Below are positions 6,997-12,595 of a stretch of 12,595 bases of DNA, one piece after another. The stretch is taken from NCBI GenBank assembly GCA_023433835.1, contig JAEYTW010000482.1, forward strand, positions 1 to 12,595, read 5' to 3'. Origin of the DNA: Pseudomonadota bacterium (GTDB taxonomy: Bacteria > Pseudomonadota > Alphaproteobacteria > Ferrovibrionales > Ferrovibrionaceae). The notes below the pieces were generated by a model. The model was not told the origin of the DNA. It saw only the letters and a program-made list of their open reading frames with translations, and made no database searches. Both the position numbers and the translations under genes were made by a program. The stretch's first letter is position 1, and every line of letters begins with the position of its first letter.

Positions 6997-8568
6997 ATGC
7001 GTCACCAGATCAAAGCCGCGCTGCTGTCGGCCACGATGCTCGTCTCAGTGCCCGCGGCACTGCACGCGCAGGAAGCGATCTTCGCCGTCACCGCCCGCGA
7101 GGTCGGCGCGCCGACCTACAATCCGATCACCGCCACCAAGCTCAACTCCGCGAATTCGCTGATCTTCGACCGGCTGCTGCTCCAGGACGCCGACCAGAGC
7201 TTCCACGGGCTGCTGGCGACCTCCTGGGAATCGTCGCCCGACGGCATGCAGTGGACCTTCAAGCTGAAGCCCGGCGTCAAGTTCCATAACGGCGAGCCGT
7301 TCAATGCCAAGGTCATCGAATGGTGGGTGCCGAAATTCGCCGGCACCGAGAATGCCTACACCGTCGAGGCCATCCAGCGCGTCGAGGTGATCGACGACCT
7401 GACCGTGCGCTTCCACATGAAGAACCCCGATCCGAACCTGCTGTTCAACCTCGCCTCCTCGTTCATGGGCATTCCCGCGCCCAAGGCCTACGACGCGCTG
7501 GGCGACAAGTTCGGCGTGGCCGAGGCCATCGGCACCGGCCCGTTCAAGATGGAGAAATTCACCGTCGGCCAGCAGACCGTGCTGGTGCGCAACGACGACT
7601 ACATCTGGGGTTCCGACCTGTCGCAGAACAAGGGTCCGGCCAAGATCAAGCGCCTGACCGTGCGCGAGATATCGGAGGATTCGACCGCCTTCCTCGAGCT
7701 CAAGACCGGCGGCATCGACATGGTCTACACCGTGCCGACCGATTTCCTGCCCCGCCTGCAGGCCGAGAAGAACATCAAGGTGATGACGATCCCGGGCACC
7801 GAGATCGTCTATATGCCGATCAATACCTCGGTCGCGCCCTTCACCGACATCAAGGTGCGCGAGGCCGTGGCGCTCGCCGTCAACCAGAAGGAAATCCTCA
7901 ACACCCTCTATGGCGGCGCCGGCGCCGAGGCGCACGGCTTCCTGATCTCCTCGCTCGAGGAAGCCAAGGTCGATCCGAAATACCAGATCGGCTACAACCC
8001 CGACCGCGCCCGCGCGCTGCTTGACGAAGCCGGCTGGAAGCCTGGCGCGAACGGCATCCGCGCCAAGGACGGCCAGCCGCTGCAGGTCAAGCTGTGGACC
8101 CAGAACGGCACCGAGTTCAAGCGCGTCACCGAGGTGGTCCAGGCCCAGCTGAAGGCGATCGGCGTGCAGGCCGACATCACCGTCTTCGACGCCTCCACGA
8201 TCAACGCCCAGTACAAGAAGAAGACCGAGCATCAGCTGGCCGTGCGCGGCTATTCCTGGACCAATGCCGATATCCTCGACTGGTTCTTCTCGGCCAAGCG
8301 GCTCGGCTATCCCAACGTCTCGATGCTGGACGATCCGCAGGCCGAGGCGCTGAACGACGTGGCGATGAACAAGTCGAAGACCTGGGACGAGCGGGTGAAG
8401 AATTTCCGCGCCTATCACGAATACATCCTGTCGCGCTTCGCCTTCGCCCCGATCTACGAACCGGCCAATTCGTTCGCCTTCAACACGAAGAAGCTGAGCT
8501 TCCCCACGGCCATCCGCGGCACCCGCCTGACCAGCCAGTCGATCATCGACGTGGCCGTGAACAACTGA
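6997..8568 (+). CDS. Periplasmic peptide-binding protein, DppA/OppA type (SBP family 5)
   Basis: This is the extracytoplasmic receptor of the adjacent ABC importer. The 523-residue product begins with a Sec signal (positive RHQIK, hydrophobic core about 7-21, probable cleavage after LHA at residue 24). It continues with the family-5 solute-binding signature (LATSWESSPDGMQWTFKLKP, then GVKFHNGEPFNA) and the later NPDRARALLDEAGW segment. Near the C-terminal third, YSWTNADILDWFF has an Asp where DppA and OppA place the Asp that holds the peptide's free amino group, which favours a peptide or amino-acid-like ligand over nickel or glycans. There is no lipobox, so it should be freely periplasmic. 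ATG 6997 is supported by AGGGAG 9-10 nt upstream and by the signal peptide. The exact ligand cannot be read from sequence. Confidence 0.93.
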   Translation: MRHQIKAALLSATMLVSVPAALHAQEAIFAVTAREVGAPTYNPITATKLNSANSLIFDRLLLQDADQSFHGLLATSWESSPDGMQWTFKLKPGVKFHNGEPFNAKVIEWWVPKFAGTENAYTVEAIQRVEVIDDLTVRFHMKNPDPNLLFNLASSFMGIPAPKAYDALGDKFGVAEAIGTGPFKMEKFTVGQQTVLVRNDDYIWGSDLSQNKGPAKIKRLTVREISEDSTAFLELKTGGIDMVYTVPTDFLPRLQAEKNIKVMTIPGTEIVYMPINTSVAPFTDIKVREAVALAVNQKEILNTLYGGAGAEAHGFLISSLEEAKVDPKYQIGYNPDRARALLDEAGWKPGANGIRAKDGQPLQVKLWTQNGTEFKRVTEVVQAQLKAIGVQADITVFDASTINAQYKKKTEHQLAVRGYSWTNADILDWFFSAKRLGYPNVSMLDDPQAEALNDVAMNKSKTWDERVKNFRAYHEYILSRFAFAPIYEPANSFAFNTKKLSFPTAIRGTRLTSQSIIDVAVNN

Positions 8569-8585
8569 CCGACGGCCAGGCGGCG

Positions 8586-8643
8586 GAATACCGGTATGCT
8601 CGACTACATCCTGCGACGGCTGTTGTTCCTGATACCGGTATTC
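8586..8643 (+). promoter_or_regulatory. 12-bp inverted repeat enclosing the start of the first permease gene
   Basis: GAATACCGGTAT (8586-8597) and ATACCGGTATTC (8632-8643) are exact reverse complements with 34 nt between them, plus a possible extra G-U pair at the base. In mRNA this would pair the first two bases of the permease start codon (8596-8598) and part of the ribosome site GGCGGA. Each arm also contains the self-complementary ATACCGGTAT, so on DNA the same 10-bp palindrome occurs twice, 44 bp apart. The downstream arm uses ATA and GTA, codons uncommon in these GC-rich genes. A role in limiting permease translation or protecting the upstream mRNA is inferred. Confidence 0.6.
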
Positions 8644-9522
8644 TTTGCCGTCTCGTTCATCATCTTCATGATCATCCACCTCGTGCCGGGCGATCCGATC
8701 GACCATATCCTGCAGGTCGGATCGACACCTGCGCAGCGCGCGGCCTTTACCGCCCGCTACGGCCTCGACAAGCCGCTGCTGGCCCAGTACGGGATCTGGC
8801 TGACGAAGCTTGCCCAGGGCGATCTGGGCGAGGCGATCATCCTGCGCCAGCCGGTGACCAGCCTGATCCAGCAGAACCTGCCCTACAGCCTGACGCTCGG
8901 TGGCCTGGCCCTGGCGTTCTCGACCCTGGTCGGCATCGCCGCCGGCGCGGTCGCCGCCCTGAACCGCGACGGCTGGACCGACCGCTCGGTGATGACCGTG
9001 ATCCTGTTCGGTTCGACGGTGCCTAGCTTCTGGCTCGGCCTGCTCCTGATCCTCCTCTTCGCCGTGCAGCTCGAATGGCTGCCGGTCTCGGGCGCGCGCT
9101 CGGCCGCCTCGCTGGTGCTGCCCGTGCTCACCGTCGGCCTCGGCGGCGTCGCGCTGATCGCGCGCGTCACCCGCGCCGCGATGCTCGACATCGCCCGCCG
9201 CGACTTCATCCTGATGCTGCATGCCAAGGGCCTGTCGCCCTGGCGCATCCATCTGCGCCACGTGCTGCGCCATGCCATGCTGCCCGTGGTCACCATCCTG
9301 GGCCTGCGCATCGGCTGGATCCTCGGCGGCGCGGTCACCATCGAATACGTCTTCGCCCGGCCGGGCCTGGGCTCGCTCCTGATCACCTCGCTCGGCCAGC
9401 GCGACTATCCGGTGGTGCAGGGCTGTCTGCTGATGCTGGCGATGGCGGTCATGCTCGGCACCCTGCTCGGCGATATCGTCCAGGCGGCGATGGACCCGCG
9501 CATCCGCGAGGGGGCGCGCTGA
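8596..9522 (+). CDS. Peptide ABC transporter permease, DppB type
   Basis: This is the first of two inner-membrane channel subunits. The 308-residue protein starts with the family pattern LDYILRRLLFLIPVFFAVSF and continues with LVPGDPID and a periplasmic loop. It then has about five more membrane helices (around 99-122, 134-157, 173-192, 228-248 and 273-294). The cytoplasmic EAA loop that docks on the ATPases is ARRDFILMLHAKGLSPWRIH (200-219) with LRHAMLPVV. The end PRIREGAR is typical for DppB/GsiC proteins. The start follows the binding-protein gene by 27 bp; its ribosome site is weak and lies in the inverted repeat 8586-8643. The stop overlaps the next start by one base (TGATG). Confidence 0.95.
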   Translation: MLDYILRRLLFLIPVFFAVSFIIFMIIHLVPGDPIDHILQVGSTPAQRAAFTARYGLDKPLLAQYGIWLTKLAQGDLGEAIILRQPVTSLIQQNLPYSLTLGGLALAFSTLVGIAAGAVAALNRDGWTDRSVMTVILFGSTVPSFWLGLLLILLFAVQLEWLPVSGARSAASLVLPVLTVGLGGVALIARVTRAAMLDIARRDFILMLHAKGLSPWRIHLRHVLRHAMLPVVTILGLRIGWILGGAVTIEYVFARPGLGSLLITSLGQRDYPVVQGCLLMLAMAVMLGTLLGDIVQAAMDPRIREGAR

Positions 9523-10373
9523 TGGCCGCCGCCTCGCGCTCGGTCCTCGCCCGCACGCTGGCGACGCCGCGCGGCGGCATCGCCGCCGCCTTCCTCGTGG
9601 TCATCGTGGCCTGCGCGCTGCTCAGCCCCTGGATCGCGCCCTATGCCTACGACCTGCAGAACCTGTCGCAGGCCAATCGCGAGCCATCGGCCCTGCACTG
9701 GCTCGGCACCGACGAATTCGGCCGCGACCTGCTCTCGCGCATCGTCTGGGGCGCCCGCACCTCGCTCGCGGTGGGCGTCACCTCGATCGCGGCCTCGGTG
9801 ATCTGCGGCATGACGCTCGGCGCCGCCGCCGGGTATTTCGGCGGCGGCTTCGACCGCGCGGTGACCTCGGTCGTCGACCTGACCTGGTCGTTTCCGGAAA
9901 TCCTGATCGCGCTGATCTTCGTCGCCATCATCGGGCCGGGGCTGAACTCCACGGCGATCGCGATCGCCATCGGCTATCTCGCCCAGTTCACCCGCCTGAC
10001 CCGGGCGCAGGTGATGGCCCTGAAGACCGAAACCTATGTCGAGGCGACGATCTCGCTCGGCGCCGGCCATCTCTATGTCCTGTTCCGCCGCATCCTGCCC
10101 AATGCGCTGACGCCGGTCATCGTCGCCGGCATGCTGGCGACCGGCGATGCCATCATCCTGGAGGCGACGCTCGGCTTCTTCGGCCTGGGCGCCCAGCCGC
10201 CGACGCCGTCCTGGGGCGCGATGATGTCCTCGGGCACCGCCCAGATCTTCATCGCACCCTGGATCATCATCTTCCCCGGCCTGGCGATCGCCGCCACCGT
10301 CATCGCCATCAACCAGTTCGGCGACGCGCTGATCGATGCCCTCGACATCCGCGGCCGGCTGAGGGAGGGCTGA
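9522..10373 (+). CDS. Peptide ABC transporter permease, DppC type
   Basis: The second channel subunit has 283 residues. The first membrane helix (about 19-39) is followed by the highly conserved HWLGTDEFGRDLLSRIVWGA (59-78). About five further helices follow, then an EAA loop near 170-200 (YVEATISLGAGHLYVLFRRI, LPNALTPVI) and the GFFGLGAQPPTPSWGAMM segment (218-235) shared by DppC, OppC and GsiD proteins. The C-terminus DALDIRGR is also typical. ATG 9522 shares its A with the stop of the preceding permease and has GAGGGGG upstream inside that gene, so the two permeases should be translationally coupled and made in equal amounts. Confidence 0.95.
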   Translation: MAAASRSVLARTLATPRGGIAAAFLVVIVACALLSPWIAPYAYDLQNLSQANREPSALHWLGTDEFGRDLLSRIVWGARTSLAVGVTSIAASVICGMTLGAAAGYFGGGFDRAVTSVVDLTWSFPEILIALIFVAIIGPGLNSTAIAIAIGYLAQFTRLTRAQVMALKTETYVEATISLGAGHLYVLFRRILPNALTPVIVAGMLATGDAIILEATLGFFGLGAQPPTPSWGAMMSSGTAQIFIAPWIIIFPGLAIAATVIAINQFGDALIDALDIRGRLREG

Positions 10374-10376
10374 CCG

Positions 10377-11339
10377 GTGCCGCTGCTCACCGTTCGTGAT
10401 CTGTCGGTCACCATCGGCCCGGTCCAGCCGCTCGACCGGCTGTCCTTCACCATCGACCAGGGCGAAATCCTGGCGGTGGTCGGCGAATCCGGCTCGGGCA
10501 AATCCCTGACCGCCATGGCCGTGATGGGCCTGCTGCCGCTGATCGGCGGCAAGGCCACGGCGGCCGCGCTGTCCTTCGCCGGCCAGGACCTGCTGGCCTT
10601 GCGCGACCGCGACTGGCGGCGCCTGCGCGGCCGGCGCATGGCGCTGATCACCCAGAATCCGATGACCTCGCTGGACCCGATCATCCCGGTCGGCCGGCAG
10701 ATCGACCAGGTCTCGACCCTGCATCTCGGCTTCGACGCCGCGCGCGCCCGCGCCCGGTCGATCGAGCTGATGGAGCAATTGCGCATCCCCGAGGCGGCGG
10801 CGGTGCATGGCCAGTATCCGCATCAGCTGTCCGGCGGCATGAAGCAGCGCATCGTCATCGCCATGGCGCTGGCGGCCGACCCCGAGCTGATCGTGGCCGA
10901 CGAACCGACCACCGCGCTCGACGTCACCATCCAGGCCCAGATCATCCAGATCATGGTCGAGGCGGCGCGCGCCCGCGGCCTGGCGCTGATGCTGATCACC
11001 CACGACATGGGGGTGGTGGCGCAGGCGGCCGATCGCGTCGCCGTGCTCTATGCCGGGCGGCTGGTCGAGGCCGACCGGGTCGAGCCGGTCTTCGGCCGGC
11101 CGCGCCATCCCTATACCCGCGACCTCATCGCCTGCATCCCGCGCGAGGGGCAGCCGCCCGGCACGCTGCGCGGCATCCCCGGCAGCGTGCCCGGCGTGTT
11201 CAACTATCCCGCCGGCTGCCGCTTCCATCCGCGCTGCCGCCAGGCGCAGGGCCTTTGCGCCACGGACGCACCCGCGCTGCGCCACGAGGGCTTGCGCGCC
11301 GTGGCCTGCCACTTCCCCGACGGTGCGGCCCATGGCTGA
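10377..11339 (+). CDS. Peptide ABC transporter ATPase, DppD type
   Basis: One of two ATPases powering the importer from the cytoplasmic side. The 320-residue protein has Walker A GESGSGKS (36-43), Q-loop Gln93, signature LSGGMKQR (151-158), Walker B LIVADEP (171-177) and switch His209. The C-terminal oligopeptide-transport extension begins at RHPYTRDL (243-250) and carries four cysteines (281, 287, 294, 311; C-x5-C-x6-C-x16-C). That arrangement holds a [4Fe-4S] cluster in structures of related Opp/Dpp ATPases (recalled). Translation probably starts at GTG 10377, with GAGGGAGG about 8 nt upstream and 3 bp after the permease stop. The last 8 bases overlap the next ATPase gene. Confidence 0.95.
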   Translation: MPLLTVRDLSVTIGPVQPLDRLSFTIDQGEILAVVGESGSGKSLTAMAVMGLLPLIGGKATAAALSFAGQDLLALRDRDWRRLRGRRMALITQNPMTSLDPIIPVGRQIDQVSTLHLGFDAARARARSIELMEQLRIPEAAAVHGQYPHQLSGGMKQRIVIAMALAADPELIVADEPTTALDVTIQAQIIQIMVEAARARGLALMLITHDMGVVAQAADRVAVLYAGRLVEADRVEPVFGRPRHPYTRDLIACIPREGQPPGTLRGIPGSVPGVFNYPAGCRFHPRCRQAQGLCATDAPALRHEGLRAVACHFPDGAAHG

Positions 11340-12285
11340 TACGCCCCTCGTCGCCATTCGCGATCTCGGCCGCCGCTTCGCCAGTCGCCCCGGCCTGTTT
11401 GCCAAGCCGCGCGTCCAGCATGCGGTGGCCGACGTGACGCTGAACCTCGCCCGCGGCGAGGTGGTCGGGGTGGTCGGCGAATCCGGCTGCGGCAAGTCGA
11501 CCCTGGCCCGTCTCGTCCTGCGGCTGATCGAACCGACGGCGGGCCAGGTGATCTTCGACGGCACCGATATCGGCAGCCTCGATGCCGGGGCTCTGCGGGC
11601 CTTGCGCCGGCGGATGCAGATGGTGTTCCAGGACCCCTATTCGGCGATCGACCCGCGCCAGACCATCGGCGAGGCGGTGTCCGAACCGTTCCGCATCCAG
11701 CGGATCCGGCAAAGCCGGGCGGCGGCGGAGGCCGAGATCGAGCGGCTGCTGACGCTGGTCGGGCTGCCGGCCGGCATGGCGCGCAACCATCCGCACCAGC
11801 TGTCGGGCGGGCAGAAGCAGCGGGCCGGCATCGCCCGGGCGCTGGCCCTGAACCCCGATTTCCTGGTGCTGGACGAACCGACCGCCTCGCTCGACATGTC
11901 GATCCAGGCCCAGATCATCACGGTGCTGGAAGACCTGCGCCGCGACCTCGGCCTCACCTATCTGTTCATCTCGCACGACCTGGGCCTGGTGCGCTATTTC
12001 TGCGACCGCGTCGTGGTCATGTATCTCGGCCGCCTCGTCGAGATCCTGCCCACCGCGCGGGCGGAACCGCGCCATCCCTATACCCGCGCCCTGCTCGATT
12101 CGACCTTCGAGCCAGACCCGGCCCGGCGGCGCGACGTCGCCCGGCTGGGCGGCGAAATCCCGTCCGCCTTCAATCTGCCGCCGGGCTGCGCCTTCGCCGC
12201 GCGCTGCCCCCGCGCGTCGTCCGAGTGCCGCACGACCCGGCCCGAACTGGGGCCACAGGCCGTCGCCTGCCATCACCCGCTATAG
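11332..12285 (+). CDS. Peptide ABC transporter ATPase, DppF type
   Basis: The partner ATPase, 317 residues, has Walker A GESGCGKS (49-56), QDPYSAIDPR with Q-loop Gln100, signature LSGGQKQR (157-164), Walker B FLVLDEPTASLD (177-188) and switch His215. As in its partner, a C-terminal extension starts at RHPYTRAL (247-254) and ends with four cysteines (286, 292, 299, 313; C-x5-C-x6-C-x13-C), so both ATPases could carry an iron-sulfur cluster. All catalytic motifs are intact in both subunits, pointing to a working heterodimer. The ATG lies 8 bp inside the previous gene, indicating coupled translation. Confidence 0.95.
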   Translation: MADTPLVAIRDLGRRFASRPGLFAKPRVQHAVADVTLNLARGEVVGVVGESGCGKSTLARLVLRLIEPTAGQVIFDGTDIGSLDAGALRALRRRMQMVFQDPYSAIDPRQTIGEAVSEPFRIQRIRQSRAAAEAEIERLLTLVGLPAGMARNHPHQLSGGQKQRAGIARALALNPDFLVLDEPTASLDMSIQAQIITVLEDLRRDLGLTYLFISHDLGLVRYFCDRVVVMYLGRLVEILPTARAEPRHPYTRALLDSTFEPDPARRRDVARLGGEIPSAFNLPPGCAFAARCPRASSECRTTRPELGPQAVACHHPL

Positions 12286-12301
12286 CCCGGAGCCACAGCC
12301 A

Positions 12302-12595
12302 ATGACGTTCGTCGTCCTGACGGCCGAATTCGCGCATGAGAGCAACACGTTCAGCCGCAATCCGACCGGCTACGACGCCTTCGCCGACCGCACCCTGCAG
12401 CGCGGCGCGCAGGCGCTGGCCGAGCGCGGCGACGCCAACACGCCGCTGGCCGGCTTCAACGACGTCGCCAGGCGCCAAGGCTGGGAGATCGTCCATGTCA
12501 TCAGCGCTTCGGCCCAGCCCGGCGGCCCGGTGACCCGCGACGCCTTCGACCGCATCGCCGGCGAAATCGTCGAGGGCGCGCGGGCCCACCAGGGC
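12302..12595 (+). CDS. MlrC-like M81-family protein (partial, N-terminal 98 residues)
   Basis: Only the first 98 codons are in the window. The opening FVVLTAEFAHESNTFSRNPT has the AEFxHESNTFS signature found at the N-terminus of MlrC (microcystin LR degradation) and M81-family proteins. Later SASAQPGGPVTRDAFDRI matches the family pattern in which a PGGPV/T segment precedes an acidic-hydrophobic helix. MlrC of microcystin-degrading sphingomonads is a zinc-dependent hydrolase of linear peptides that include D-residues; most homologues have no known substrate. It follows the last ATPase gene by 16 bp, with GGAG about 9 nt before ATG, so it belongs to the transporter operon. Hydrolysis of the imported compound is an inference from position. 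Confidence 0.85.
   Translation, partial: MTFVVLTAEFAHESNTFSRNPTGYDAFADRTLQRGAQALAERGDANTPLAGFNDVARRQGWEIVHVISASAQPGGPVTRDAFDRIAGEIVEGARAHQG

Noticed and set aside
7045..9273. Minus-strand open frame of 742 codons opposite the binding-protein and permease genes
   Set aside because: It mirrors clearly recognisable transporter genes, has a low-complexity His/Gly/Asp/Arg composition and no plausible start.
9405..11564. Minus-strand open frame of 719 codons opposite the permease and ATPase genes
   Set aside because: It is antisense to intact ABC transporter genes with all catalytic motifs, so it is a product of GC-rich codon structure.

Overview
The window is GC-rich with tightly packed genes and looks like chromosome of a flagellated alphaproteobacterium. 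The reasons are the flgF-flgG-flgA-flgH order with a two-domain-length FlgA, a textbook sigma-54 promoter in front of the flagellar operon (as in Caulobacter-type flagellar hierarchies), and the codon and GC character. No species is claimed. I see no tRNA, rRNA, CRISPR array, insertion sequence or phage gene.

Left part (1-4576, all minus strand). The operon flgF-flgG-flgA-flgH encodes the rod proteins FlgF and FlgG, the P-ring chaperone FlgA and the L-ring lipoprotein FlgH. It starts at a perfect-match -24/-12 sigma-54 promoter (4560-4576), with a candidate activator site about 60 bp further upstream. It ends at a strong nested-stem terminator (1018-1054). No flgI follows flgH. Beyond the terminator, and running off the left edge, is a membrane protein with about six transmembrane segments and the beginning of a degenerate GGDEF domain. 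It is probably a c-di-GMP signalling protein, placed next to motility genes.

Middle (4577-6085). After a gene-poor gap comes an FAD-dependent D-amino-acid dehydrogenase closely resembling the D-arginine dehydrogenase DauA family (minus strand). An 18-bp tandem duplication covers its last codons and stop. Its upstream region, shared with a divergent RpiR-family regulator, is AT-rich and contains two perfect palindromes that are good operator candidates.

Right part (6086-12595, all plus strand). An RpiR/MurR-type regulator is followed by a complete five-gene Dpp/Opp-type peptide ABC importer: binding protein, two permeases and two ATPases. Then comes the beginning of an MlrC-like M81-family protein, cut by the right edge. 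Spacing is tight (1-bp and 8-bp overlaps, gaps of 3-32 bp), so this is probably one operon. Read together, the D-amino-acid dehydrogenase, RpiR regulator, peptide importer and MlrC-like protein suggest an inducible module for taking up and breaking down a peptide or amino-acid conjugate containing D-residues. The substrate is unknown, and the side-chain-specificity residue of DauA is replaced here. A 12-bp perfect inverted repeat traps the start codon of the first permease and may set the ratio of binding protein to membrane subunits.
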